A stretch of DNA of 64,000 bases, taken from NCBI GenBank assembly GCA_032988165.1, contig JANTQF010000098.1, positions 49,060-113,059 on the forward strand, given 5' to 3'. The number at the start of each line of letters is the position of its first letter. Position 1 is the stretch's first letter. Positions 11,975 to 24,480 of the stretch are shown here, piece by piece. Both the position numbers and the translations under genes were made by a program. Below the pieces are notes generated by a model that made no database searches, was not told the DNA's origin, and saw only the letters and a program-made list of their open reading frames with translations. Source of the DNA: Emmonsiellopsis sp. PD_33 (taxonomy: Eukaryota; Ascomycota; Eurotiomycetes; Onygenales; Ajellomycetaceae).

Positions 11975-13642
11975 TTTCGAGAGCGAGTGACACTGCGGAG
12001 ACACAGGAGAGAACGAGGGACAAAAAACAGACAAGAGACACGAAGGAATTGTCTAGCTTAGCCCGACATCAAGCGGGTAGTTAAACAAGCCTAAGGAACA
12101 GTTGGGAAACTGCCTGGGAAACGACTGGAAGAAAACAACTAAATAATTGCCAGGGAGCATGACAGGCATTTATAAAAGAAGCCAAACAACAGAAACACAA
12201 TTCCACAGCATATCTACCGCCTCTGGCGAGCTCGTCCCATCCGCTGCTTTGTATTCGAATTATTCGATGATAAGAAATTTCTGGGGCTGACTCGATGCCG
12301 ATTTCGGCCCGGAGTGTATCCATGGATCCCGGTGACAGGCCGGTCACGTGGTCAAATTAAAAATAACCCCTGGATGTCTTGGCAATATCAAACACGACAT
12401 CAACAACATCACAGCATTTCTCACGGACTTCCAGAGCTCTGGTGTTTGTTCGAGGCTCTGATGTTCTACCCTCAATTATCAATTCGATAATATTCCTCTA
12501 AGCCCGCTTCTAATGTGTCGTATCAACGGGCTAGAACCTGACTTCACGCGGCCAAATTCCACGGAGGAGCTATCTCGTTCCAGCTTCAAAAGACTTGCCG
12601 AAATCAAATGCGGCAATCCCAAATAAATTGTTAATTGACTTTTGAAATTTTATCTATCGCATTGCGGAGATACCCAGCAGCTTGTTGGTACTCATCAGCA
12701 CAGCTATCCGATGAGTTCTGTTTCGATACGAAGGACCAATCTAGGCGCGCTCCTCATCGGCCAACACTGCCTAAGGACACCATCCAAGCTTCTTCGAAGA
12801 CCAAATGTCTCCTTAATCGAAGTCAGTGGCGACTTCATTTACCTTATCGCTTTCAGAGTTCTTCATACGTATTTTCCTGAATGCGAAGGCCGGTCCGTCC
12901 TCCCTTTTCAGGAAACCGCCCAACGCCAATTTCAGCGAGGACTCCCTCATCTTTCCCTTCTACAAACCATTTATCTCGGCCCTCCGAGCCCAGGAATTCA
13001 AGAGCCGCTCGGCACCAAAAGTCATCTGGTTAATGTTCAGTTTTGTTTCACCCCACGCTACCAAGAGCTTTGCCCTGGATTTTTCTCCACTTCCCCACTT
13101 CCCCACACTTTATGCCCGAACACCCCGTTCGAGAATCCTTTTGGCCGAGGAGTTCGGGAAGAAGCTGCGTGCAGCAGCCCGAAGCAAACTCGGAAAACCT
13201 TCCAAAATCATGTTATTTCACGGTTAGATTCCAAGTTCCTTCCGTTGACCATGATCGACTGACGCATTAGCACATTGCTTCTTCGCTCCATGACTGGTTA
13301 AGGTCCCTTCCAAGCTCCACTTCACTGTGGGATCTGATGTCTAGTTCCTAGATTTCTACCAACTGCTCTCAATATGATGTGAAAAATGGGCGTAGCCTCG
13401 GACCAGTCCTTTGGCTGTTCCGAGGGCGCATATCTTCTTTCCAAGAGTAGATGGGATTGCCAGAGCCAAACATCCAAATGTGCTAAGCTCTTCCCTTGTG
13501 TAACATTCTATGCTAGCTTAGTCGCCTACTTTTGGGCAATTGAGTTTATAACCAGGAGGCCCGCCGCCATTAAACCTGCTCAGTGGCATCTCAGCTCTCC
13601 TTCTCTCTTCCCAATCCCCCGTTCGCACAACAGTCGCCTTCC
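11975..13642. other. Intergenic between divergent genes; overlapping open frames at 12.6-13.3 kb
   Basis: This spacer separates the 11.97 kb minus gene from the 13.64 kb plus permease. All three plus frames stay open for long stretches at 12635-13270 (up to 206 codons), but no frame shows a domain or splice pattern I recognise. It could be a decayed exon or simply stop-poor pyrimidine-rich promoter DNA. A GTCACGTG element is at 12343-12350. Confidence 0.45.
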
Positions 13643-15588
13643 ATGGCCCAGCCAGAAATATCCCCAGCTCTAAAAGGGGAGGAGATGAGGATTGAAAATG
13701 TCGATGAGAAGGGTAAAGTCGATTCTTCGTCCTCGGATATTATTGGCAGTGTCGAGGCTGCCGACAGCGAGGTGGATGTCGATTCGTTCTCGGATGCCGA
13801 AACCACAAAAATCTTGAGAAAGGTTGACTATCGCCTTGTTCCACTTCTTGGGGTACTATATCTCCTTGCGTTTATTGATAGAGGAAACAGTATGTTACCA
13901 GCCAATATCCCTCGAACTCCTTCGAACAGTTGGCATCATAAGCTAGGTAAAATATATAGTGATTGAATGCTAATGTCATTCTAGTCGGAAATGCAAAAAT
14001 TGCAGGCATGAATGACGACCTTAAACTTCACGGAATGCAGTACAATATCGCATTGACAGTCTTCTTCATTCCATACTCGTTGTTCGAAATCCCGAGCAAC
14101 ATTGTTCTCAAGATCCTGCGCCCATCGGTATGGATATCTGTGATGATGCTTGCCTGGGGAACAGTGATGACGTGAGTATATCCACCAAAATCAGTTCTAG
14201 GGCCATCGTTCATTTTGTTAATACCATTTTGTAGCTTGATGGGGATTGTCGCGGATTACCAGGGCCTTGTTGCAGCTAGGTTCTTCCTTGGAGTTACAGA
14301 GGTACAGTCAAAGCTACCCCTTTGCGGTTTGTCGATATAGCATCTATAGGCATACTCACTAGAGTATATAGTCCGGATTCTTCCCTGCTGCGACCTTCCT
14401 CCTCACGATCTGGTATCGTCGTTATGAAGTACAAACTCGCATGGCCATTTTCTACGCTGCTGCCTCCCTCTCTGGCGCATTCTCCGGGCTACTAGCATTC
14501 GGGATAGAAAAAATGCATGGGGTAGGCAATCTTGCAGGCTGGCGATGGTAAGATCTCCAAATCAGACCTCACCAAAATTCATGCATATCTAACACTATTG
14601 TACAGGATCTTCATCCTCGAAGGCCTCCTCCCAGTTGCATGCGCCTTTGGGGTGTGGTTCATTCTCCCTGACAGCCCCGAACGAGCCAGTTTCCTCACTC
14701 CCATAGAGCGCAAATTCATCACAGCAAGATTGTCGTCCGATCCCGGCACCGGAGGAGGGAAGGTTACCAACAATGATAAAATTAAGCCCCGCCATATTTT
14801 GGCGGCCTTCAAGGACTGGAAAATCTGGGCTGCCGTCGTCATGTTTTGGGGTAACTCCATTGGAGTTTACGGGTGCGTACAGTACATACATACATACATA
14901 TCACACTCCCTTCCTTGATCAGCATTATACCACCCACATCTACCTCCCTCCCTAACATTCGTCCAGATTCACCGCCACCGTCCCCACCGTCATCCGCGAC
15001 CTAGGCTACACGGCCGCAAACGCCCAACTAATGACCATCCCCATCTACGTCGTCGCCATGCTCCTAACCCTAACCTTCGCCTACTTCTCCGACCGCCTGC
15101 AAACGCGGACCCCCTTCATCATGGCTGGCTTCTCCATCGCCGTCGTCGGCTTCATCGCCCTCCTCGCCATCCCCCACCCGAACCTCCCAGGCCTCACCTA
15201 CGGCATGCTGTTCCTAATCGCCATGGGCATGTACTCCCCCTTCACCTCCATCGTCTGCCTGACGGGCAATAACCTGGCGCCCTCGTCGAAGCGCGCGGTC
15301 GGCATGGCGCTACTAATCTCCTGCGGGAATATGGGCGGGATTGCAGGGTCGAACATTTTCTTGGCGGCCGAGGCGCCCAAGTACCGGACGGGCTTTAGTG
15401 TGTCGTTGGCGATGTGTGTGGCGGGGATTGCGATGGCGTATGTCTTGAGGGTCTCGTATGGGAGGATTAATCAGGAGCGCGATCGGATGATCGCGGAGGA
15501 AGGGGAGGAGGCGATTCGTGCGAGGTATACGGAGGAAGAGTTGTTGTTGATGGGGGATAAAAGTCCGTTTTATAGGTATACGATTTGA
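13643..15588 (+). CDS. MFS anion:cation symporter, Dal5/Tna1-like
   Basis: Six exons (13643-13889, 13985-14171, 14235-14301, 14372-14547, 14606-14872, 14967-15588) join in frame to 521 aa. All introns are 59-95 nt with GT-AG ends. The cytosolic N-terminus is acidic. TM1 follows KVDYRLVPLLGVLYLLAFID, then the family-typical RGNIGNAKIAGM, the paired-repeat loop, AARFFLGVTESGFFPA, and LAGWRWIFILEGLLP. Twelve membrane segments are expected. The pattern is that of the fungal allantoate/nicotinate/anion symporter group, which imports small organic anions with protons at the plasma membrane. The substrate cannot be read from the sequence. An in-frame upstream ATG at 13583 would add 20 residues. Its 3' end faces the ferroportin-like gene 165 bp away. 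Confidence 0.9.
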
Positions 15589-15752
15589 TATCTGTTTAGA
15601 CATGGCTATGGAATTGGGCGGATATCTGGCTATTATTATTATTTCAACGACGAAGGGGGGTTTTGTCTAATCTAGAGGTTACAGAAAGCGGAGAAATAGA
15701 GAAAAACTTCATATACATCCTACATTCGGGATATTCCATACCTCCAAAACTA

Positions 15753-17990
15753 CTACACCTCCTCCCTACCCCTACCCCCTTCCCTTCCCCCGTCCCCCTC
15801 AACCAACCCCGCTAAAAGTGGCCTCTCCACCCCGTCGTCCCCTCTCTTCTTCCCCTTCACCTCCCCCACACACTTCGAAAAATGCAACAAATGGCCTCTC
15901 CGCCTCCTCACAAACGCCGCATACAGCGCCCCAGCAACATAAATCGCCCCACAGCTCATGAGCACGGGATACCTGAACTGGTCTGGGCGGGAGAAGACCA
16001 TCGTGGCCGCGAACGAGGCGAGCTCGAAGGTATTTTGGAATGAGGATTCGATGGAAGAGAATGTGCCGCGGGTGGGTGGGGAGACTTCCTATCGGGGGGG
16101 TTAGTTGGGGATGTCGGGAGGGTGAGGTGGCAATACAGTTTCTTTAAAAAAAAAAAAAAAAAAAAAAAATAGGGGTAAGAGATAAAAGTAAGAAAGACCT
16201 AAACGAACCTCCTGAATAATAATCTGCGCACACAAATCAAACCCCCACAACCCAACCCGGCTCGCAACAACGCCCACAACTAACCATGAAGCCGCGAGGA
16301 ACCCCCCATCATCACCATCATCATTCTTACCACCACCACCCCTCAAAAATCCCACCACACCCCCCGTCAACCAAATCATCTGCCAACTAAGAAACCACAT
16401 CCCCGCCCTAACGGGTCCCATACGGCTCATAACCCCAGGCGCGATCCAGGTAGCGGAGATCTCAAAAATGACCGCGACGGTGCGGATGATTCCGACGTTT
16501 GTGGAACTGTAGTGGGCGGAGAGGAGGTAGGCGACCATGTTGCCGCCGAAGGAGAGGACGGTGAAGTAGAGGAGGGATAGGGAGATGGAGGGGAGGAAGG
16601 CCGGGTGGGTGAGGTAGAAGGTGAGGGCGGGGAGGAGGGATTGGAGGGTTGATAGGAATGGGGTGGTGGTGGTGGTTTCTGAGCTGGAGGTGCTTGTGGT
16701 GGTGGGTGTGGGTGTGGAGAGGGTTGGCGGATGGCGGAGGGTTGGGACTGTGTTGAAGACCTGGTAAGGGGTAAGTAAGTAAACATATATCTGCAGTTAT
16801 TCAACCATTAGATAAAAATATGGCCGTACGTTTGCAATTGCGTAGTATTCTACGCCGACGGATAAGATGTTCATTGCTAGAGTGGTGAGGATGGCGATGT
16901 TCGTTGATATCCCGTCTAGCAGGGCGATAAATAGGGGGCCACCTAGTTTGCAGCAGAGGTCTATTCGGCGCATTTGGGAATTGAGGTCTGATATGGGAGT
17001 TAAGTTAATGCTATGTGTCCTGAATTAAATGGAAGGGGTGTGGATATATCTCACCACGAAGATTCTTCTCATTGTCCCCCGCAATAACAACAACCTGTGT
17101 ATCCGTAATGCCATCAATTAGCTAGCACTCTCTCTTGGGGCAATTATATTCCCATTCCAGTACCCGCGTAGAAATAGACGGTCATAAAATGAAAAGTAAC
17201 TATACCCAATCCCGCTCAACAGCGACCAGGTTCAGAATCGCAGCTAATTTCTCCACACAGGCCAACAAGGCCAGAACGGCAAAGATACCATATCTCAGTG
17301 GTGTTTTTATAGCTGTGTCATACCACAGATACCAGAAGCAGAGACATGATGCTGCCACTGCGATTCGTTGTCCAACTAGATAGCATGGTTAGCATCATAC
17401 TGCTGGTTTTCAGGGGTCACGCAAGGGATGGTTATCTATCTCAACAGCGCAGATAGAAACAAAATAATAAAATAAGAATAAAAAACAACGCTCACGAAAT
17501 AATACCATTATTCGCAATCCCAAAATAGAAAAAAACACACAAGACTCATGCAGAAGCAAGAAAAAACGCAAAAGTAAAGTCAAAACCTACCAATACTCCC
17601 CCTAACAACCCTCAACCTCTCCCCATCCCCCGCTCCACCCCCATCAACCAACCCCCCCACAACCCACGGCGCACACACCACCGCCGCCCCCGCCCTAACA
17701 AGCGCATACAACGACGTCGGCAACAAGGTGCCCGGAAATATCGTGGCGAGGAACAGCACGGCGCCGAACTCGAAGGTGCGCGAGTTCCAGGTTGAGAGGA
17801 GGTGGGAGAGGGAGAGGGGGAGGGTTATTGAGGTTGGGAGGTGGGGGGGTTCTTCTGGGATGGATTGTGGGGGGAGGAGGGGGGAATGTTCATGGTTATG
17901 GTTATGGGATGGGGTAGGGGTAGGGGTTGATTGGGGAGGGTGTAGGGGTGGTGGTTGTGGTTGTGGTGATACTGGTGAGGGAGAGGGCAT
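15753..17990 (-). CDS. Ferroportin-family (SLC40-like) metal exporter
   Basis: Six exons (17990-17591, 17375-17206, 17094-17055, 16987-16830, 16760-16209, 16088-15753) join in frame to 551 aa. A Pro/His-rich cytosolic N-terminus (with SHNHNHEH) precedes LSTWNSRTFEFGAVLFLATI, the signature-like first transmembrane segment of ferroportins. Later segments include VGQRIAVAAS, GDNEKNLRDLNSQMRRIDL, and GLWGFDLCAQIIIQE, also typical. The C-terminal half of the last exon is basic and Gly/Glu-rich. Animal and plant members export Fe2+ or related metals; fungal members are little characterised, so metal export is inferred from family. Intron 5 begins GTTCGT, an uncommon donor, and contains a run of 24 A on the plus strand (16146-16169). 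Exon 3 is only 40 nt. Confidence 0.88.
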
Positions 17991-18837
17991 GGTATCCTGA
18001 GGCTGTTGTTTTTCTTTTTCTTTTTCTTTTTTTGATGGGATATATATACTTAGCCAGAATATTACCGCTGCAATGCAAATGAAACAGACTCAATCGGTCA
18101 ATCAATCAGCAGTTAGATGTGCGTCTGCGAGTTCTCTCGGAGAGTTAGTTATTCAAGTTTATATCAAGCAGAAAATTCCCAAGGTCCCCAAACACCGCTT
18201 ACCATGTTCATGTACCGGAGCGGAAAAAGCACAGAGGTCAGGAGCCGTATTTAATCTGATTCCCGATTGGCTGGCGGTGAGGAGATCCCATTGATCAATA
18301 TAGAGCAGATGTTGCGATCTGAGCGAGGAATTGCGATGGTGGAGGGATGGGAATGTGGATAGAGATGGGCCAATGATTTTGACGGGCTAACTAGGGATGG
18401 TCTGATCTGGGTTTTAGTTTTCGTTCCAAGGTTAAGTGCGAAGCTTGAACTGGGCGGTTAAAAAGATCCCTTGGTTTCTGGGGTTTATTCGTGATTCATG
18501 AGGCAACTGACGGCTTTTTCTTTTTTACGACCAGGATCATTGTTGGAGGGTTTGTTTGAAAGTGTATAAATGGTCGTCTAAAATTGAATCTGGATAAAAT
18601 AAATAGTATATTTTTCCTGTGCCCCCTTCCAAAATACCCTATTTAGATATATTTTGTACCAAAAACGCCGTAGTCAGTTGTTGGGTGGTCACCAACATAG
18701 CTCAATGGGGAAATAAAAAGAGATGGCGAAATGTTATCAAGCCAGATCCGAAAATAAAAGGGAATAATAAATATGTTGGGGATATGATGGTTTATATCTC
18801 GTCGTCGAATTCATAATAAGTACAGGTTCACTTTATC
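17991..18837. other. Intergenic, promoter side of the ferroportin-like gene
   Basis: A CT-rich plus-strand stretch at 18001-18032 lies just upstream of the 17990 start. It is mostly purine-rich on the coding strand. The remainder is AT-rich with no supported gene. It should contain the ferroportin-like promoter and the 3' UTR of the 18838 gene. Confidence 0.45.
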
Positions 18838-20349
18838 TCACGATTGGGCCGCTGGTGGATTAATGGCTTGGAAGTCGTCGATGGATACGTTGACGGCACC
18901 GGCTTGGACGAGCTATTGAATAATTATCAGTAAAGGAGATACCCAAAATATTATAAACAAGCAAGGGAGGTGGTACACATACCGCTCTTCTTAAATCATC
19001 AATCAAATCATCAACATCCTCGATACCAACACATAGACGGATCAAATCCTCTGGCATCGCTCTCTCCTTCCTCGTCTTCGCGTCGATACTGGCATGGCTC
19101 ATCCGACACGGCATGCTGATCAAGCTGTTCACGCATCCAAAGCTAACGCTGATAGCCCACAGCTTGGCGCTTTCCACAATCCGCTCGCTTATAGCCACGT
19201 CTCCGGTTTCAAACGAGAGCACCGCACCGGGTCCGCGGGCCATGGAGCGATGGAGATCGTATTGAGGATGCGATTTCAGGCCAGGGTATCTGACACGGAA
19301 TCCATGGGCTTCGAGGAATTCGGCAATGCGCTGGGCGTTGGATTGTTGTTGTTCCATACGAACTTTGAGAGTCTTGACACCGCGGAGGAGAAGCCATGAG
19401 TCGAAGGGGGATAGACCACATCCTGAACTGTTGATGGGGAAATAGAGTTTCTCGCCGAGGGAAAGATCATTGACTGCAATAACGCCAGCCATCAAATCAT
19501 GATGGCCGGAAAGGTACTTGGTTCCGCTCTCGTAGACAATGTCAGCGCCAAGGTCGAGGGGGTTAAGAAGGAGTGGGGACAGCATGGTGTTATCCACGGC
19601 CACTAGAGCGGAAGGGTTGGATTCATGTGCCAGTGTTGCGATTCGGGGGATATCGACTATCTTGATTAAAGGGTTCGTGGGGGTTTCGAGTAATACGAGT
19701 CTCGTTAGGGGGCCCAAAACTTCTGCGACTTTTTCAGGCCGGGTTGTATCGACGTGGTGGACGATTATGCCACCGTGGGTAGATAGATATTTCAGAAGAC
19801 GGTTTGTGCCGCCGTAGAGATCATCTCCGGTAACGACCTCGTCGCCTGGCTTGAGCAGACGGGTAATCACATCCAAGGCGGCCATGCCAGATGAAACCAC
19901 AAGCGCCCGCTGGGCTGACATGATCTTCGCCAGGTGTCGTTCTAGGTGTGTCCGCGTGGGATTTCCCGATCGTGTGTAGTCATATTCTCCGCCACCACCG
20001 CCGGACGTTTGCTTGAAGGTCGCGCTCTAAATGGCCGGCATTGATTATTAGCCGGGAAGCTGGAATAATGACAATGGTTCGGGAACATATTCTATTAAAT
20101 ATAGCATCAATTGGCCATCCTTACCTGGTAGATGGGCACACTGCTGGCATTGAACTGGTCATTGCCCTCTGTGTAGACCAGCTCCGTCGCCAGCGCATAT
20201 CGTCTGCCCGTATGCGGGCTAGATGGCGCGGGGGAGGGGGGCAGGTTATGTCCTTCAATGTCGACTCCGGATAGTGTTTTTCTGGGAATGGTTTTTGATT
20301 TGTCTGAGAGCGAATCGCTGCTAGAAGGCGAATTCCCCGTTCCCGACAT
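18838..20349 (-). CDS. metG: Cystathionine beta-lyase (PLP-dependent)
   Basis: Three exons (20349-20125, 20026-18983, 18912-18838), all joined in phase 0, give 447 aa. The enzyme cleaves cystathionine to homocysteine, pyruvate and ammonia in methionine synthesis. Cys/Met-metabolism PLP-enzyme features are clear: an EYDYTRSGNPTR substrate/cofactor segment, SAQRALVVSSGMAALD, GDDLYGGTNRLL, and the PLP lysine in YESGTKYLSGHHDLMAG (Lys about residue 245). The N-terminal extension (Ser/Pro-rich, then GVDIEGHNLPPSP) and the EGNDQFNASSVPIYQSATF stretch fit fungal beta-lyases better than gamma-lyases. The last 24 residues come from a small terminal exon. A longer start at 20412 is possible. TCACGTCA lies upstream at 20588-20595. 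The symbol follows the Aspergillus name. Confidence 0.9.
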
Positions 20350-21269
20350 GATGGAGGGATAGGCGGAGCGGGAGGGGGAGCAGGTTGTGCCGTGATGCAG
20401 GGCGGCAAGCAACTAATGCCAGCAGAGAGATATTGCAACAGCTGGTATGCCAATTGGGATATGCAAAGGGCTGAGCGAGACGAGAAAGCGAGCAATTGAC
20501 AGCGGGATGGAGCAGAATCGAGGAGTGAGGTTCGATGACTCCGGAGCTGCGAAGTCGGCAGTTTTTAGGGCGGTGAAGACCCGCAGATCACGTCATTTGC
20601 TGGTCGGCCGGCCGCTTGTTTCTCCGGCCCGTCGGCGTCAGACCTCTACTGGCACTTTTGAGAATTAATTAATCTACAGCGGATTTCAAGCATATCACTT
20701 GTCCAATCCCGAGACCAGCGGCCATATGTACATGTACAAAAGGGTTTGGATGTCATGGACATGGATGGGAGCAATTCAGTGTCTATTTTCAAGTATGCGC
20801 ATTCTATCCCTAGTACGTACCCTGGTCCCCTATGAACACCAGGGCTGGATATAGGAAAGCCAGCCCTAAGAACACAGACTCTCTCCAGTACACGAATCTT
20901 GAATAAGATGCCAGACAATAACATACACCTGGTGGGAAAGCAGTTAACCAACGCATCAATGCTACAATACCATCAAACCAACCGCTTGCTGTTGCAGGAT
21001 TTTCGGCAACATTGGTCGTCTACCCAGGTAGCGTCGTCCACCCTTTGCCTCTCAGGGCAACATGCTCCTCGAAAAGTTCCTGGTTCTTCACAAAGATACC
21101 GCGCAAGGTATTAGTGTCTGGGCACCTTTTCAGGTACCCTCCCACCGACCCCTGGTCTCGATAAAACTCTCCACGCTTCATAGCAATAGACTCCCTTTGG
21201 GAGTGTATCTCGCGCCTGTTTCAGCGTTGCCGCGGTTACCTTCTGGTTCTCTTTTTCTTCTTCGGCGCT
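20350..21269. other. Intergenic, promoter side of the beta-lyase gene
   Basis: GC-rich near the gene, then mixed composition. No open frame here has recognisable content. Confidence 0.45.
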
Positions 21270-22820
21270 TTCTTCACCTTGGATGGATGGGCGGGGCGGG
21301 TGCTAATCGCCCCAACTCTGTAGAACCATCCTCCTGAGTGGCAAGCTTCTCCATATCAGACAGAATCTTGTTGGTATACTCACCCGGCAAGTCAACGCGT
21401 TGCCTGTCCTGCTCAACTGGCGGTTGTTTAGGGCCTAAACCATAACCTGCAGAGGGGGGCCACAAACCAGCAAGAATAGTTGTCCAAAGTGTTGCTGTTG
21501 CTGACTCCAGAAGGGTTTGGTTTCAGTTGTTGTGGTCAAGATAATGGTAATTGTTGTGAACAAGGAGGCTCATCATCATGGTGGTAATGAATTAACACTC
21601 TAGAAGTGAAAAGGGGAGCAGAGAGAAGAAAGTAAGGGGTATTTGGATAGTGTGATTGTGCCTCAAAGAAGAGATGTGGATGATGCAGAAAGGAGAATTG
21701 AGAATGGGGTCTACTCTACAGAGTAGTCCTGTTTCTGAGAGATAAAGTATATGAGCAATAGCACTGTGGATGGCGAGAAGGCAAGAAGGCGAAGATGGGG
21801 TGGGTTCATTGTTTGATCATCAGCATGAACCCGATCCGCGACGCGTTCAAAAACAATTTCAAAGTTGCTGAAAAAGCCATGGAAATGTGTAGGGCTGATG
21901 GCGTTGAAAGGTCTGTGTATCTCAACGCCTTCGATGAGGCATGCGACTCCCATATCAAACATATCTAGAATGGAGAGAGCAGCATTTTTGGAATTGCCCT
22001 TAGAAATTTCAGTTAGCAGAAGGTAATACCAAGAGACTCTCTAGGATGGATGTACCAATTCCAAGCTTTGATCGGCCTTCAACAAGGCATGGGGCAGAAT
22101 ATGTGCTACCTCTAGCATATCAAAAGTCTGTCCAAGGAGAGGGTTCCCTTCTTCATCTTCAGCATGTCTATCTCATGTGAGGTGTATTTCAGGGTCAAAG
22201 TTGAATTGTTCTCATGATATTCGCATGACTGACTCCATTACTGTCAAAGTCAGCTGGCCAGAATCGGCCCAGATATGGTTTTGGCATCAACTCCTTGCGG
22301 ATTAACGGGGTAGAAAGAAGTTATCAAGCAAGAAGTCTGAAAATTCCATGAGTCTAGAGCGCAGCTTGTCCTCCATGTCTTTGTCATCCCAGTTGATGTC
22401 CAATTCTTCATCCGAGATATCCAGCTCCACTAGCTCAAAGAAGCATGCAGAAAGGTATCCTGAGATGTGTCTAGGCGCAGGTATTCATAGGTATACTGTA
22501 CAAGCAGAGGCCGCTTGTACTGGGTGTAGGATTCATCATCTGGTCGGTTGAAAAGCCCAACAATAGAGTTAAAAACATCCCGCGCATGTATGCGCTGAGC
22601 TTATGGTAACTAGGCCTGGAAGGAGAAATTGATAATGCCACCAAAGGATGATTGATGCCGGAGGAGAGGTGATGCAGCGGCCATTTCACTTTGCTGGAGG
22701 AGGCAATTGTCACATTGACTGAGTGATCAGGGCTAGATAGTCTTCACTTTTCTAAATAATAGTGACCAACGGTTTGGAGCAAGAGAAAAGGCAATCTTCA
22801 CCGGGCATCAAAGCAGCTAT
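21270..22820 (-). pseudogene. Broken HNH-endonuclease-domain gene
   Basis: On the minus strand, separate frames read FELVELDISDEELDINWDD (about 22390-22445), then NPLLGQTFDMLEVAHILPHA (about 22090-22150), then, after stops and a frame shift, MFDMGVACLIEGVEIHRPFN and AISPTHFHGFFSNFEIVFER (21840-21962), with a tail ending in MEKLATQEDGSTELGRL (21300-21370). The order H-I-L-P-H, NAI.L...H..F and an acidic lead matches the fungal HNH nuclease domain family (HNH_2-like). The proposed catalytic histidine region is present, but the frame is interrupted several times, including by a stop after LKADQSLELVHPS. Part of the interruption could be introns, yet I find no splice set that restores one frame. 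Confidence 0.65.
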
Positions 22821-23621
22821 GCAAGACAGAAGCAGGAATTCATTCTTGGGGTGTGCAGTGACATGGTGCTGGAGCCCGCCGGAGGTATAATTCGCTGCTC
22901 ATCCAACATAACAATATAAAGAACTGTAAAAGGATGGAATTTGTGAAGAGCATCAAGATTGAATGATGTCCAAGCATTGAAAAGGGGCTGCTCTAAGCGG
23001 TGACGTCACAGCCCTAACTTGCAGAATAGGGGTCACTCCATGCTTTGAACGCCGCATCACAACTTTTACAAGCCACGGATATCGCGATCTTGATGGAGGT
23101 AACCAACCATATTATGATTGTTCCATATCACAGAAAACGTGGCCGCTCTTCTTCTATCTGTGAGAAGAAACCATCCCGTCCCCCGTGCGGGAATGACGGC
23201 AGATCGGCCCGACTTAATATATCCGATGGAGACTCGGCTCGTTTCGATTCAATACGGGGCTCGGTGGGACGTGTTTCCCTGCAGATAGAAGTCTTCGATG
23301 CAGCCTGACAGTCCGAACTACTACTCTGCTCCAATCAACTATGCGTTCCTGGATAGTACTGAACCCAATACCGCAGATCCGGGGTGCCGGGGAAGCAGTA
23401 CTACTCATATCCGAGAAGAATCGACCCCATGTTTCAACACCCCAGACAGGCCACTTTAACCATGGGATATCTTTGTTTTAGTGCATGATGCCATTGGATT
23501 TGATAAATCCTTTATAATCCCCCTCATCCCTCTGTTGGTGCTGGATCTGTCTCGGCGTCTTCGATATCGAACGAGAAACCGACCTACGAGCATACGTTAT
23601 CAACCCATCTCCGATTCAATG
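22821..23621. other. Intergenic upstream of the GH131-like gene
   Basis: No supported gene. A short GC-rich stretch at 23130-23320 is open in two frames without recognisable motifs. A likely promoter with pyrimidine-rich sequence precedes the 23622 start. Confidence 0.4.
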
Positions 23622-24402
23622 GCTTCTAAACTCGGCCTATCGCTGCTCGTCGCCGCCTCTCTGGCAGCTGCGCAGACTTGCCCGCTCCAATTCGAGGGCC
23701 GGATTCCAGCAGATGCAACCCCTGAATCATTTGATGCATCGACCAGTCTTTTCAACACAGACTACAACAAAGGGGCCGGTCAGTTATCGCAAAGTCGTGC
23801 TTCTACCCAGGAATCTCTATGGCTAACCAAGAGCCCAGATCTAAAATGGAGCGACATTATCGTGTTCCCTGAAACCGAGCCATCCTTGGTAAGTGCCTCG
23901 CATGTATATATATGCATAGATGCACTCCTATCCCACAGCCACATCCAAAAACAAAAGAACAACCCACAACTAACCTATCCCAGTTCGACCAAGCAACCGG
24001 CACCCTCCCCTTTGAAATCACCATCTCCGACGCCTCCATCTTCGCCCCCTCCCCCGACAACGTCCAAACCGGCTTCCGGCGCGCCGAGCTCCTCCCCATG
24101 AGCAACGACGGCGCCGACCCATCCACCTCAGGCCTCAAAACGCTCCACTTCTCCCTGCAGAAGGACATAGCGCGCCCCTTCAACCTCTCGCACGAGTACC
24201 AGCTCGTATTCGTCGAGAGCGCGGACTTCTCGACGAACCAGTTCGCGCTGAAGACGGGGACGATATTGGGCGGGGACGCCGGCGCGGAGCCGGACAGGTT
24301 GCTGTTGCAGAGCAACGTGGCGAGTCCGACGGAGCTGTTCAGCGCGCCGTTTGAGGAAGGGGTGTGGCATAATTTTGGGCTGGTGTTGGATTTTGATGAG
24401 AA
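23622..24402 (+). pseudogene. GH131-like secreted beta-glucanase, 3' end missing
   Basis: Two exons are supported (23622-23888 and 23994-24402). A signal peptide, MASKLGLSLLVAASLAAAQ, leads into CPLQFEGRIP, then LKWSDIIVFP, VQTGFRRAELLPMSNDG, FNLSHEYQLVFVESADFSTN and GVWHNFGLVLDFDEK. These are the landmarks of GH131 family enzymes, which act on beta-1,3/1,4/1,6-glucans outside the cell. A donor site (gtatgt at 24403) follows, but the sequence then becomes C8 and a long T tract. No exon coding the family's usual last 60 or so residues appears before the acuK 3' end. An in-frame segment of about 20 extra residues after FNTDYNKGAG is also unusual; a 53-nt intron there would break the frame. It is called truncated, but an assembly problem at the homopolymer is possible. 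Confidence 0.7.
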
Positions 24403-24480
24403 GTATGTGTCTCCCCCCCCCTCTTTTTTTTTTTTTTTTTTTTTTTTTCTTTCTTTTTTTTTTTTTTTTTTAATAAAAAA
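24403..24480 (+). repeat. Homopyrimidine tract (C then T runs)
   Basis: Runs of C, then nearly uninterrupted T broken by CTTTC, end in AATAAAAAA. The tract lies exactly where the GH131-like gene loses its reading frame. Confidence 0.9.

Noticed and set aside
16146..16169. Poly-A run as a retroposon tail
   Set aside because: It is inside a ferroportin-like intron, with no target-site duplication or adjacent element.
13643..20349. Secondary-metabolite or nutrient cluster around the permease, ferroportin-like and beta-lyase genes
   Set aside because: There is no backbone synthase, no local regulator and no shared pathway, so chance neighbours are more likely.
23782..23835. Possible intron (gtcagt...aag) in the GH131-like first exon
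   Set aside because: The available acceptors give 53 or 55 nt, and both break the downstream frame.
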